Shown: positions 1 through 8,524, counted from the stretch's first letter. The stretch: DNA of 18,317 nucleotides from JALZAA01 sp046727755 (GCA_046727755.1 JBKPDG010000028.1:1-18317); one strand, 5' to 3'. Translations and numbers: made by a program. Notes: generated from the letters alone by a model not told the origin.

Positions 1-1191
<1,191 letters not shown>

Positions 1192-1221
1192 AGGGATGGT
1201 CCTCCCGAGATCGTGGGGAAA

Positions 1222-1242
1222 CTTGAGTCCTTGGGTATCAAG
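1222..1242 (-). promoter_or_regulatory. HAIR-like HspR operator upstream of dnaK
   Basis: The plus strand reads CTTGAGT, seven spacer bases, then TATCAAG. The HAIR consensus is CTTGAGT-N7-ACTCAAG, so the left arm matches 7/7 and the right arm 5/7 with exact spacing. It lies 30 bases upstream of the dnaK ATG and covers the expected transcription start of the candidate dnaK promoter, a position that fits repression by HspR. Sequence match and position are seen; HspR binding is inferred from known actinobacterial regulation. Confidence 0.8.
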
Positions 1243-1244
1243 TT

Positions 1245-1275
1245 AGTTTAGGCAACCACACGGGGCGCCAGTCAA
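1245..1275 (-). promoter_or_regulatory. Candidate dnaK promoter (-35/-10)
   Basis: On the minus strand TTGACT (1275-1270) is followed after 19 bases by TAAACT (1250-1245). The -35 matches 5/6 of TTGACA and the -10 fits TANNNT. The spacer is longer than the usual 17-18, so this is tentative. Its predicted start site near 1238 falls inside the HAIR element. Confidence 0.45.
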
Positions 1276-1307
1276 TTCCCGCACTTTCGACAAGTTGACA
1301 CCCGGAG

Positions 1308-1313
1308 TAGGTT
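1308..1313 (+). promoter_or_regulatory. Candidate -10 for a leaderless transcript (CNBD gene)
   Basis: TAGGTT ends six bases before the GTG at 1320, the spacing expected if transcription starts on the first base of the start codon. No convincing -35 hexamer sits 16-18 bases upstream. A GGAG at 1304-1307 is 12 bases from the GTG, rather far for a Shine-Dalgarno. Confidence 0.5.
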
Positions 1314-1319
1314 CCTCCC

Positions 1320-1751
1320 GTGGCTCGCCTGCGTCGTGATGCGTTCATTGACCATTTGGCCGAGGTTCCCCTGTTCTCGGCCCTCTCCAAGAAGGACCTC
1401 CAGCTGGTGGCCCGCCGGGCGGAGGACGTGAAGGTCGACGCCGGCAAGGTCCTCGTCACCGAGGGGAGCGCAGGGTCCGAGTTCTTCGTCATCGTGGACG
1501 GCAAGGCCCGGGTGACCAGGCGGGGGAAGAAGGTCGCCGAGCTCGGGCCGGGCCGGTTCTTCGGCGACCTGGCGTTGCTCGACCGGGCACCCCGCAACGC
1601 GACGGTGGCCGCCGAGACGCCCATGGAGCTGCTGGTGCTCGGCCAGCGGGAGTTCGCCGCCCTGATCGACGAGGTACCGGGATTCGCGCACAAGCTGCTC
1701 GCCGGGCTCGCCCGGCGACTACGGGAGTCCGACGCCAAGAGCGTCCAGTAA
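1320..1751 (+). CDS. Stand-alone cyclic nucleotide-binding domain protein
   Basis: A 143-residue protein consisting almost entirely of one Crp/cNMP-binding beta-barrel domain (about residues 10-130). The N-terminal helix VPLFSALSKKDLQLVAR and the phosphate-binding-cassette-like segment FFGDLALLDRAPRNATV are clear; FGD replaces the usual FGE and the cassette arginine is kept. There is no C-terminal helix-turn-helix, so it is not a Crp-type transcription factor. It may be a small regulatory or sensor domain, ligand unknown. The GTG start keeps the full N-terminal helix of the family. It diverges from dnaK across a 128-base regulatory region and converges on the DUF3558-like gene with a 13-base gap. 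The domain is clear; the role is not. Confidence 0.88.
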   Translation: MARLRRDAFIDHLAEVPLFSALSKKDLQLVARRAEDVKVDAGKVLVTEGSAGSEFFVIVDGKARVTRRGKKVAELGPGRFFGDLALLDRAPRNATVAAETPMELLVLGQREFAALIDEVPGFAHKLLAGLARRLRESDAKSVQ

Positions 1752-1764
1752 CGCCGGCCCGCCG

Positions 1765-2322
1765 TCAGGCTGCGCTGAGGCGGGGCACGGCGAGCCGAGC
1801 AGCGTCGATCGACATCTCCTCGGGCTGCTTGGGCAGCTTTGCCTTCGCCGTGTTGTAGTTCGTCACTTTGACGCTCAGGACCTGCTCCGGGCTGGCAAGA
1901 GTGTGCACGCCGCCGAACGGACTGTCGTCGTAGAAGGCCTCGGTACCCAGGTCCGGGACGGTTTCGAGGTCCTCCAAGTCAATGCTGGCCTTCGCCTCCT
2001 CGTAGTCGCTCGCGACGCCCGAGCCCGTGGTCAGCTCGACTTGGAGCTTGAACGGCTTTCCCGAGATCCCACCCACACCCTTCTTCTTCGACGACCACTC
2101 GCATTGCGCCGCGTTGGCCCCCGGCTGCGGCGGGACCTTCTTCTGCTTGCCCTTGTTCACCGGGGTGCCGAGGATCCTCGCCGCCTCCTGCGTCGTGACC
2201 AGACGGCAGACGGACGGTGTCGCCTGGCTCGGCGCCGCCTCCGGCCCGCCGAACGCACCGAGCCCGACCACCAAGGCGCCCGCCGTCACGGCGAGCGTCA
2301 CGCGCTTCCTTCGCAATTGCAC
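1765..2322 (-). CDS. Secreted DUF3558-like protein
   Basis: A 185-residue exported protein. I chose the GTG at 2322 because AGGAG lies a few bases upstream and the product then begins directly with a signal peptide: MQLRRKR followed by a hydrophobic stretch TLAVTAGALVVGLGAF. The reading frame stays open further upstream, so a longer N-terminus is possible. The mature part has VCRLVTTQEAARILG and, about 55 residues later, AQCEW. This two-cysteine layout resembles actinobacterial DUF3558 proteins, where the pair would form a disulfide. There is no convincing lipobox (the residues before the first Cys are TPSV), so it looks secreted rather than lipid-anchored. Function is unknown and the family assignment is by pattern only. 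Confidence 0.7.
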   Translation of the reverse strand: MQLRRKRVTLAVTAGALVVGLGAFGGPEAAPSQATPSVCRLVTTQEAARILGTPVNKGKQKKVPPQPGANAAQCEWSSKKKGVGGISGKPFKLQVELTTGSGVASDYEEAKASIDLEDLETVPDLGTEAFYDDSPFGGVHTLASPEQVLSVKVTNYNTAKAKLPKQPEEMSIDAARLAVPRLSAA

Positions 2323-2413
2323 GGCTTCGCTCCTGCCCCTCGTGGTCGCCAAGACGCTAGTAGCGGCGGACACGGCTGGCTGCTTCAACCCCGGGTTGTT
2401 GCGAGCCGACAGG

Positions 2414-2419
2414 TAGATT
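2414..2419 (+). promoter_or_regulatory. Candidate -10 for a leaderless transcript (etfD-like gene)
   Basis: TAGATT ends seven bases before the GTG at 2427 and there is no Shine-Dalgarno in the gap (CCGCCTC). This fits a leaderless mRNA. No good -35 match is visible. Confidence 0.5.
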
Positions 2420-2426
2420 CCGCCTC

Positions 2427-4643
2427 GTGAGGCGGATCCCGCTTCCGAAACCGCACCAGCTCGTCCTCGGCGTCGGCGTGCTCGCCTCGCTTGGCGCCCT
2501 GGCTTCGGGCGTCGTCCCCCGCCTGACCGGTTGGGAGGACGACTCGCCGATCAGCCGGCACGTGTTCGACAACGTGCCCGACCCGGTCTACTGGGCCTTC
2601 TACGCCACCGTTGGCGTGATGCTGCTCGTGGTGGCGTGGCTCATCTCGCAGCGGGTCCAGAACTACGAGCGGGGGAAGCCGGACGACCGCCGCACGACCC
2701 GCGCCAACGTGAACCGCCGCCTCGAGGGCTTCCGGTCCGGCGTGTGGATGCAGACGCTGCTGCGCGATCCGGCGGCGGGCGCCATGCACTCGATGATCTA
2801 CTTCGGGTTCCTCGTCCTCTTCGTGGCGACGGTCGTGCTCGAGATCGACCACCAGCTGCCGGACTCGGCGAAGTTCCTGCACGGGCGCGTGTACCAGGGC
2901 TACGCCGCCACCGCCGACGTGTTCGGCGTGATCTTCGTCGCCGGGATCCTGTGGGCGATGGGGCGTCGCTACATCCAGCGGCCCTACCGCATCCGCATCA
3001 AGACCAAGCCCGAGGACGCGCTGATCCTCGTCACGTTCCTCGTGATCGGCCTGACCGGGTTCGCGACCGAAGGTCTACGCATCGCGCTCGATGGGACGCA
3101 ATCGTTCGAGCGGTGGTCGCTCGTCGGGTACCCGCTGGCGACCATGTTCGACGGCCTCTCCGCGGGCGCGCTGAGCGACACGCACCGCTGGCTTTGGGGG
3201 ATCCACGCCGCGTCGTTCGTCGCGTTCCTCGTGATCCTGCCGACCACGAAGCTGCGCCACATGATCACGTCGCCCATGAACATGTACCTGGGCGACCGCG
3301 AACGGCCCAAGGGCGCGATGAGCCCGCTTCCGAATCTCATGGAGACCGAGCTCGACACGTTCGGCGCGTCGACGGTCGAGGACTTCACCTGGAAGCAGCT
3401 GTTCGACACCGACGCGTGCACGATCTGCGGGCGGTGCACGTCGGTGTGCCCCGCGCACGCCACCGGCAAGCCGCTCGATCCCCGGGAGATCGTGCTGAAG
3501 GTCGGGGAGGTCATGGCGGCCTCCGGTGATTCGCAGGTGTCCCCACCGGTCGGACTCGACCGCGACATCACGGTCGGGACTGACTCGCTGTTCGAGCGCA
3601 TCACCGCCGAGGAGCTCTGGGCGTGCACGTCGTGCAAGGCGTGCGACGAGATCTGCCCGGTCGACATCGAGATCCTCGACAAGATCCTCGACATGCGGCG
3701 CTACCTGTCGCTCATGGAGAGCAACTTCCCGACCGAGCTCGGCAACACCTACCGCGCCATGGAGAACTCGTCGAACGTGTACGGCCTGAACCAGGCCGAC
3801 CGGGGGGACTGGGGCGGCGATCTGGAAGGGATCCCGATCATCGACGGGTCCGGTCCGTTCGAGCACGAGTACCTGATGTGGGTCGGGTGCGCCGGCTCGT
3901 TCGACGACCGCAACAAGAAGACGAGCCGGGCGGTGGCCAAGCTGCTGCAGAGGGCTGGCGTCGACTTCGCCATCCTCGGCCCGAGCGAGCTGTGCACCGG
4001 GGACCCGGCGCGCCGCTCAGGCAATGAGTACATCTTCCAGATGCTGGCGATGCAGAACGTCGAGACGTTGAACGGCCTCGGCGTGCAGAAGGTCATCGCC
4101 CAGTGCCCACACTGCTTCAACACGTTGAAGAACGAGTACCCGCAGCTCGGCGGCGACTACGAGGTCGTCCACCACTCGCAGTTCCTCATGGAGCTCATCG
4201 AGAGTGGGCGCCTCGACCTCGAGGAGGCGTCGCTCGAGGAGCGCGTGACGTACCACGACTCGTGCTACCTGGGCCGCCACAACGACGTGTACCTCGCGCC
4301 GCGCAACGTGATCGGGTCGCTGGGCGGGATCGACGTGGTCGAGATGCCGCGCAACGGAACACGCGGCCTGTGCTGCGGCGCCGGCGGGGCGCGTATGTGG
4401 ATGGAGGAGCACACGGGCAAGAAGGTGAACATCGAGCGCACCGAGGAGGCGCTCGCCACCGGCGCGAGCCGGATCGCGGTGGCGTGCCCGTTCTGCTACG
4501 TGATGATGGACGACGGCGTGAAGGAGAAGCACCGCGACGAGGACGTGCGGGTGCAGGACATCTCGGAGGTACTCCTCGAGGCCGTCGAGCACGCCGAGAC
4601 CGACTCCGAGACGGTCACCGCGCGCTTCCAGCCCGGCTTGTAG
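2427..4643 (+). CDS. etfD: EtfD-like membrane (Fe-S)-binding oxidoreductase (HdrD/CCG family)
   Basis: A 738-residue membrane electron carrier of the M. tuberculosis Rv0338c (EtfD) type, thought to pass electrons from acyl-CoA dehydrogenases via ETF to the membrane quinone pool. Residues 1-280 form a NarI/HdrE-like membrane domain with hydrophobic segments near 11-30, 55-75, 122-140, 163-180, 198-215 and 258-272. Two classical 4Fe-4S motifs follow: C331/C334/C337/C341 and C400/C403/C406/C410. Two CCG domains come next. The first has C488, C523 and the CPHC pair C560/C563, with CTG in place of CCG. The second has C613, the CCG at 649-651 and the CPFC pair C687/C690. The start is a GTG with no Shine-Dalgarno. 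A DUF4239 gene follows after 24 bases. The family is certain; the ETF partner role is inferred from the homologue, and no etfAB is in the window. Confidence 0.9.
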   Translation: MRRIPLPKPHQLVLGVGVLASLGALASGVVPRLTGWEDDSPISRHVFDNVPDPVYWAFYATVGVMLLVVAWLISQRVQNYERGKPDDRRTTRANVNRRLEGFRSGVWMQTLLRDPAAGAMHSMIYFGFLVLFVATVVLEIDHQLPDSAKFLHGRVYQGYAATADVFGVIFVAGILWAMGRRYIQRPYRIRIKTKPEDALILVTFLVIGLTGFATEGLRIALDGTQSFERWSLVGYPLATMFDGLSAGALSDTHRWLWGIHAASFVAFLVILPTTKLRHMITSPMNMYLGDRERPKGAMSPLPNLMETELDTFGASTVEDFTWKQLFDTDACTICGRCTSVCPAHATGKPLDPREIVLKVGEVMAASGDSQVSPPVGLDRDITVGTDSLFERITAEELWACTSCKACDEICPVDIEILDKILDMRRYLSLMESNFPTELGNTYRAMENSSNVYGLNQADRGDWGGDLEGIPIIDGSGPFEHEYLMWVGCAGSFDDRNKKTSRAVAKLLQRAGVDFAILGPSELCTGDPARRSGNEYIFQMLAMQNVETLNGLGVQKVIAQCPHCFNTLKNEYPQLGGDYEVVHHSQFLMELIESGRLDLEEASLEERVTYHDSCYLGRHNDVYLAPRNVIGSLGGIDVVEMPRNGTRGLCCGAGGARMWMEEHTGKKVNIERTEEALATGASRIAVACPFCYVMMDDGVKEKHRDEDVRVQDISEVLLEAVEHAETDSETVTARFQPGL

Positions 4644-4667
4644 CGCGTCAGACGAACGACAGCGCCA

Positions 4668-5459
4668 ATGAGCTCGTTCTTCGACTTCTTCGACCCCTGG
4701 CCGATCGCGGCGCTGTTCGCGGTCTTCATCGCCGCCGGGCTCGCCTTCATCTTCGGGCTCGAGGCGGTGGTGCATCGCAACATGCGGTCGGACACGCGCG
4801 AGCGGGTGAGCACCAGCACGTCCGTCATGATCCAGGTGCTGGCCGTGTTCTACTCGGTGCTGATCGCGTTCGTGATCGTGGGCGAGCGCAGCGCGATCAG
4901 CGAAGCCAACGACCACGTGGCCGAGGAAGCCGGCGCGCTGTCGGCCCTGTTCGAAGACGTCGGTGGCTTCCCAGTCGGCGCTCGGGAGCGTGTGCGCGAG
5001 GCGATCGTCGCCTACGACCGGTCGGTGCTGACGGACGACTTCCACGCCGTCGAGCGCACCGGTGAGCCCAGCGTTCGGACGACCCGAAGGCTCAGCCAGC
5101 TGTACGACGCCGTCCGGGCGGCCGAGCCCGAAGTCGGCACGAGCGCGTTCTTCTCGCAGGCCGTGACCGATCTCAGCGACGTCACGAAGGCGAGGAGGGC
5201 CCGCAACGCCGACGCCGCCGACACTATCCCCGGACCGCTGTTCGTCCTGGTCGTGGTCATCAGCTTCGCGGTGCTCGGGGTGGCGACACTGCTGAACACC
5301 CGTGAGCGCGGGACGCACGTCACCCTTCTTGCCGTACTTGCGATCGTCACGGCGCTCAACCTCGCGCTGATCGTGGCCTTCGAGCATCCGTTCTCGGGCG
5401 CGATCTCGGTCAGTGATCAGCCGCTGCGCGTCGGCGCACTCGCGCCGGCCGCACGCTGA
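4668..5459 (+). CDS. DUF4239 (bestrophin-like) membrane protein
   Basis: A 263-residue integral membrane protein with two N-terminal hydrophobic segments (about 12-35 and 52-72), a long hydrophilic helical middle (about 75-180) and two C-terminal segments (about 186-208 and 213-236). The sequence after the second helix (ERSAISEANDHVAEEAGALS) and the 2+2 membrane layout match the DUF4239 / bestrophin-like family. An anion-channel function has been suggested from fold similarity but is unproven. The ATG start is followed at once by MSSFFDFFDPWP; only a weak Shine-Dalgarno is visible. It lies 24 bases after the etfD-like gene, so co-transcription is likely. Its last 50 bases overlap the 3' end of the DUF2330 gene on the other strand. 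Confidence 0.75.
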   Translation: MSSFFDFFDPWPIAALFAVFIAAGLAFIFGLEAVVHRNMRSDTRERVSTSTSVMIQVLAVFYSVLIAFVIVGERSAISEANDHVAEEAGALSALFEDVGGFPVGARERVREAIVAYDRSVLTDDFHAVERTGEPSVRTTRRLSQLYDAVRAAEPEVGTSAFFSQAVTDLSDVTKARRARNADAADTIPGPLFVLVVVISFAVLGVATLLNTRERGTHVTLLAVLAIVTALNLALIVAFEHPFSGAISVSDQPLRVGALAPAAR

Positions 5460-6468
5460 TCGCGACGCCGAATACCGCGAGCGCGACCGCCACCCCGACG
5501 ACGAGCCCGACCGGCCAGGGGCCGCCCGTCTCGTCGAGACGGGGCGCGACGAGTGCGGCGCCCTCGTCGACGCCGGTGTCGCGCACCGCGGGTGTGGTCG
5601 CGCGTGTCGGGCTGGCGGCGAGGTCGTAGGTGAGGTGGCCCACGTCGACGTCGGCCTTCAAGTAGGTGAGCCACATGTCGTTCGGCACCCAGCTCATGCC
5701 CTTGTCGGCGCGGAGGTCGTCGAGGAGTGAGCCGGATGCCGGCTCCGAACGCTCGAGCCGGAGCCCCGGCCCTGCGAGCAGGTTGGGCTCGGCGTCGGTG
5801 AGGAGGAACACGTCGGCCCGGACGGGCTCGGTCGCAGGCTTGCCGGTCCCGAGGATGCGCAGCGGCACCCACGGGCGGTCGACCGGGATCGTGAGGTGCA
5901 CTGGGATCCCGTCACCCGAGTTGAGGCCCTGCGCGACGGCGGCGGTGGCGTCGAACTTGGCGGCCATGAAGTACGGCGAACGGTGGGAGTAGAACTCGAG
6001 CACGTCCGGCGTGTCGGACGTGAGGTCGAACCCCTGCTGCGCGGCCCATCCGGCCACCGCGGCGCCGCCACCGCGCAGGATCGTGACGTCGAGCGAGTCG
6101 ATCCGGGTCTGCTGGAGCACGTCGACGCCGTCGGTGGCGGGCGCCGCCTCGGCGGCGTCGCCGGCGAACGCCCGCCGCAGCGGCGAGACCTCGCGGGCCA
6201 GCCGTTGCAACGTCCAGTCGCCGCCCCGCTCGACCTTCGTCGGTTCGGCGGGCAGCGGGATGATCGAGCCGAAGGACGTCTGGTTGCTCGCGAACTCGAA
6301 GTTGGTGACGTAGTGCTCGACGCCGTCGTGCCAGGCGGCGAGGGTGCTCGTGCGCACGAGCTGCACCGCGCCGTTCGGCCCGATCAGGCTGCCGCAGGCG
6401 AACGCGGCCGAGGCGGTAGCGACGACGAGGACGACGGCAAAGACCGGGACGAGCAGCAGGCGACGCAT
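5410..6468 (-). CDS. DUF2330 secreted, membrane-anchored protein
   Basis: A 352-residue protein with a signal peptide (residues 1-24, MRRLLLVPVF then a hydrophobic core ending AFA) directly before Cys25 in ACGSLIGPNG, the N-terminal hallmark of DUF2330. It is followed by STLAAWHDGVEHYVTNFEFA and FGSIIPLPAEP, which fit the family. A hydrophobic segment near 318-337 followed by an Arg-rich tail makes a C-terminal membrane anchor, so most of the protein should lie outside the cell. The ATG at 6468 has an AGGGGG Shine-Dalgarno nearby; that element lies inside a possible hairpin. It is 69 bases downstream of the SCO6745-family gene on the same strand. Its 3' end overlaps the DUF4239 gene by 50 bases, tail to tail. 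Biochemical role unknown. Confidence 0.8.
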   Translation of the reverse strand: MRRLLLVPVFAVVLVVATASAAFACGSLIGPNGAVQLVRTSTLAAWHDGVEHYVTNFEFASNQTSFGSIIPLPAEPTKVERGGDWTLQRLAREVSPLRRAFAGDAAEAAPATDGVDVLQQTRIDSLDVTILRGGGAAVAGWAAQQGFDLTSDTPDVLEFYSHRSPYFMAAKFDATAAVAQGLNSGDGIPVHLTIPVDRPWVPLRILGTGKPATEPVRADVFLLTDAEPNLLAGPGLRLERSEPASGSLLDDLRADKGMSWVPNDMWLTYLKADVDVGHLTYDLAASPTRATTPAVRDTGVDEGAALVAPRLDETGGPWPVGLVVGVAVALAVFGVAISVRPARVRRRAAADH

Positions 6469-6472
6469 CCGG

Positions 6473-6502
6473 AACCCCCTGGTGGTGTGGCGTTCGGGGG
6501 TT
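6473..6502 (-). promoter_or_regulatory. Inverted repeat covering the DUF2330 Shine-Dalgarno
   Basis: On the minus strand AACCCCC (6502-6496) and GGGGGTT (6479-6473) are perfect 7-base complements separated by 16 bases. The right arm contains the Shine-Dalgarno of the DUF2330 gene, four bases before its ATG. Paired in mRNA, the stem would hide the ribosome site. It could instead be a weak terminator for the upstream gene, but there is no U run. Confidence 0.4.
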
Positions 6503-6537
6503 TGGACGGACCGGACGCGCGCCCGGTTCCCGGTGAT

Positions 6538-7419
6538 TCAGCTCTCGGCGGACTCCCGCAGGTCGGGCAGACCGATGGGGTTCGGGAACCTGATGTCGCC
6601 GACGTCGAGGACGGCTCGGCTGAGCTCGGTGAGCAGCGCCAGGAGACGATGTCGGTCGGCGTCGTCGAGCGCGGCCAACGGCGGCGCCGCCAGCTCGTCG
6701 GTGCGGTCCTCGACGCGCTGCTTGGCGGCGGTGCCGGCAGGCGTGAGCGTCGCTGCTTCCCCGATCCAGCCGCGCCCGCGCAAGCGCTCGACCGCCGCCT
6801 CCCACTCGTCGTCAGGCCACTGGCGGCTCGTCCGCTGCAGCTCGGTCGTGCTCGCGCCGGACGCAGCCGTAAGAACGTTCGCCTCGCAGCCGTCGACGCG
6901 CTGCGTGACCAGCGCGCTGACGTGCCCGTCGCCACGGTGCTCACGCAGCAATGTCGTGGCGTGCCAGAGCGCGAGGTGCGGTTCCTCGGGCCACGCAAGC
7001 GCGGTGTACCCGGCGAACAGCGGCCTGCCCAGCGGGCTGGCGACCTCGGCCGCGCGCCGAGCGAGCGCGGCCGCTTCGGTCATCTCGGCGGAGTCGATCT
7101 TCTGCTCGCCGAGCCAGCTCCGCAGCGTCCGGTCGGCGAGGCGCAGGCGAGCAGCCGTGACGGCGGCAGGATCGGCATGGCGCCACGTCTCTGACATCGC
7201 CCAACGGACCATGTCCGGCGCGAAGTTGTAGAAGGTCGCAATGACGACTTCTGCCGGTGTCGGACCCATCGGCGCCGCACGCGACGCGAAGTAGCCCCGC
7301 CAGAACCCGCGCAGCCCAAGGTCCTCGAACGCGGTCTTCACGTCGGGCGCGAAGTACACGACTGCGTGGATCGGCTCCATGGCGCGCCACAGAGTCCGGG
7401 CGAGCCGCGCGTCGTCCAC
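6538..7419 (-). CDS. SCO6745 family protein (HTH_67-like)
   Basis: A 293-residue protein of the actinobacterial SCO6745 family. Family signatures are the N-terminal LWRAMEPIHAVVYFAPDV, then GYFASRAAPMG, EVVIATFYNFAPDMV and the conserved LREHRGDGHVSAL, followed by a winged-helix-like C-terminal region (DDEWEAAVERLRGRGWI and onward). I set the start at the GTG at 7419, five bases after the dcd stop, because family members begin just before the LWRAMEPIHA helix; the open frame upstream of it only overlaps dcd. The gene is probably translated together with dcd. Biochemical function is not established for the family. It is soluble, with no signal peptide or membrane segment. Confidence 0.8.
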   Translation of the reverse strand: MDDARLARTLWRAMEPIHAVVYFAPDVKTAFEDLGLRGFWRGYFASRAAPMGPTPAEVVIATFYNFAPDMVRWAMSETWRHADPAAVTAARLRLADRTLRSWLGEQKIDSAEMTEAAALARRAAEVASPLGRPLFAGYTALAWPEEPHLALWHATTLLREHRGDGHVSALVTQRVDGCEANVLTAASGASTTELQRTSRQWPDDEWEAAVERLRGRGWIGEAATLTPAGTAAKQRVEDRTDELAAPPLAALDDADRHRLLALLTELSRAVLDVGDIRFPNPIGLPDLRESAES

Positions 7420-7424
7420 GCCGG

Positions 7425-7997
7425 TCAGTCGCCGTCCCGGAAGTTCAGGTAGTAGCGGCTCGGAGTCGGGCCGCGCTGGCCCTGGTACTTCGAGCCGGTC
7501 GCGTCGCTGCCGTACGGATGGTCGGCGGGTGTCGTCATGCGGAAGAACGAGATCTGGCCGATCTTCATGCCGGGATAGATGGCGATGGGCAGCGTCGCGA
7601 CGTTCGACAGCTCCAGCGTCAGGTGCCCGTCCCAACCGGCGTCGACGAATCCCGCGGTCGCATGCGTGAGCAGACCGAGGCGCCCTAATGAACTCTTGCC
7701 GTCGAGGCGGGCGGCGAGGTCGTCGGGGAGCCGCACCCGCTCGAGCGTCGACGCCAGCGCGAACTCGGCGGGATGGAGGATGAAGGAGCGCTCGTCGGCG
7801 ACCTCGACGAGCTCGGTCAGGTCCTCCTGCGGCTCCTTGGGGTCGATGAAGGGGGTCGTGTCGTTCCGGAACACCCGGAAGTACCGGTCGACGTGCATGT
7901 CGACGGACGACGGCTGCACGTTGGCATCGTCGAACGGCTCGATGACGATGCGCCCAGCCTTCAGCTGTTCGCGGATCGTCGCATCGGAGAGAATCAC
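7425..7997 (-). CDS. dcd: dCTP deaminase, probably bifunctional dUMP-forming (DCD:DUT)
   Basis: Converts dCTP to dUTP; the M. tuberculosis-type enzyme goes on to dUMP, supplying thymidylate synthase and keeping dUTP low. At 190 residues it equals the M. tuberculosis enzyme in length. It shares VQPSSVD, GKSSLGRLGLLTHATAGFVDAG (residues 100-121; given here in two overlapping parts: GKSSLGRLGLL and THATAGFVDAG), LTLELSN with the catalytic Glu129, YPGMKIGQ and the C-terminal GSKYQGQRGPTPSR that closes over the nucleotide. The bifunctional call rests on overall similarity to the mycobacterial sequence around the THxTAGF loop. The start is a GTG with TAGGCT seven bases upstream and no Shine-Dalgarno, so it is probably leaderless. 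The SCO6745-family gene follows directly, and tRNA-Gly diverges upstream. Confidence 0.95.
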   Translation of the reverse strand: MILSDATIREQLKAGRIVIEPFDDANVQPSSVDMHVDRYFRVFRNDTTPFIDPKEPQEDLTELVEVADERSFILHPAEFALASTLERVRLPDDLAARLDGKSSLGRLGLLTHATAGFVDAGWDGHLTLELSNVATLPIAIYPGMKIGQISFFRMTTPADHPYGSDATGSKYQGQRGPTPSRYYLNFRDGD

Positions 7998-8004
7998 CCG
8001 CGGG

Positions 8005-8010
8005 AGCCTA
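8005..8010 (-). promoter_or_regulatory. Candidate -10 for a leaderless transcript (dcd)
   Basis: On the minus strand TAGGCT ends seven bases before the dcd GTG at 7997. The intervening CCCGCGG holds no Shine-Dalgarno. The same hexamer and gap precede the membrane-protein gene starting at 12649. Confidence 0.5.
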
Positions 8011-8024
8011 CCGGCGGCGCTTGG

Positions 8025-8030
8025 TATCTT
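8025..8030 (+). promoter_or_regulatory. Candidate -10 of tRNA-Gly
   Basis: TATCTT lies 11 bases before the mature tRNA 5' end, which would give a short leader of about five bases for RNase P removal. No clear -35 is visible. Confidence 0.4.
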
Positions 8031-8041
8031 CGTCGCTCCTC

Positions 8042-8112
8042 GCGGGTGTAGTTCAGAGGCAGAACATCAGCTTCCCAAGCTGAGAACGCGGGTTCGATTC
8101 CCGTCACCCGCT
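8042..8112 (+). tRNA. tRNA-Gly, anticodon CCC
   Basis: A 71-base cloverleaf. The acceptor stem GCGGGTG (8042-8048) pairs with CACCCGC (8105-8111). The D stem is GTTC/GAAC. The anticodon stem TCAGC/GCTGA encloses the loop TTCCCAA, giving anticodon CCC, which reads GGG (Gly). The T arm GCGGG-TTCGATT-CCCGT has one G-U pair. The discriminator is U, as in bacterial tRNA-Gly. No CCA is encoded, so it must be added after transcription. The gene diverges from dcd and converges on the SnoaL-like gene. Confidence 0.96.
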
Positions 8113-8130
8113 CTGTGTCCCCTTGGGCTG

Positions 8131-8463
8131 TCAGACGCGGCCGCCGAAGAAGACCTGCGTTTCGACGACTTGGCTGTCGCGTACCGTGAGCAGCTCGACG
8201 TTGCGGTGGCGCTCGCCGCTATTCAGCTCGTACTCGTACATGGCGAAGACGTCGTCGTCTCCCGCCGGCACGACGTAGAGCATCTCCTGAGTTGTGAACC
8301 GATCAGCGGTCGGAAAGCAGCGCTCGAAGAACGTGGCCTTGTCGATGTGATCGTCTTGCGGACTCGTGAAGACGAACGCTTCGGAGAGCAATCGATCCAT
8401 CGCGTCGCGATCCTGCTCCAGATACGCGTCGAAGGTGGCCCGGACAGTGTCAACGTTGGACAT
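8131..8463 (-). CDS. SnoaL-like / NTF2-like family protein
   Basis: A 110-residue protein with the cone-shaped NTF2-like fold pattern. It has an N-terminal helix VDTVRATFDAYLEQDRDAMDRLL, then the FVFTSPQDD segment typical of SnoaL-like domains, and ends in beta strands (VFAMYEYEL, RNVELLTVRDSQVVETQVFFGG). The ATG at 8463 is chosen over one nine codons upstream because a perfect AAGGAG sits six bases before it. Family members range from polyketide cyclases and isomerases to proteins of unknown role, and this one has no neighbour that suggests a substrate. It lies 61 bases downstream of tag on the same strand. Confidence 0.8.
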   Translation of the reverse strand: MSNVDTVRATFDAYLEQDRDAMDRLLSEAFVFTSPQDDHIDKATFFERCFPTADRFTTQEMLYVVPAGDDDVFAMYEYELNSGERHRNVELLTVRDSQVVETQVFFGGRV

Positions 8464-8524
8464 GGTCAGCTCCTTCGGGGGATACGACATGTAAGATGAC
8501 CCGGACGAGCTGAAGTCACCGCCG

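Noticed and set aside
1295..1300. Perfect TTGACA as a -35 for the CNBD gene
   Set aside because: A matching -10 would fall at about 1318-1323, inside the start codon, and would remove the conserved N-terminus.
4017..5387. A 456-codon minus-strand open frame across the etfD-like and DUF4239 genes
   Set aside because: His/Arg/Asp-rich antisense shadow of two well-supported genes, with no motif or start signal.
5896..7194. A 432-codon plus-strand open frame across the DUF2330 and SCO6745-family genes
   Set aside because: Antisense shadow with biased composition; both genes beneath it match known families.
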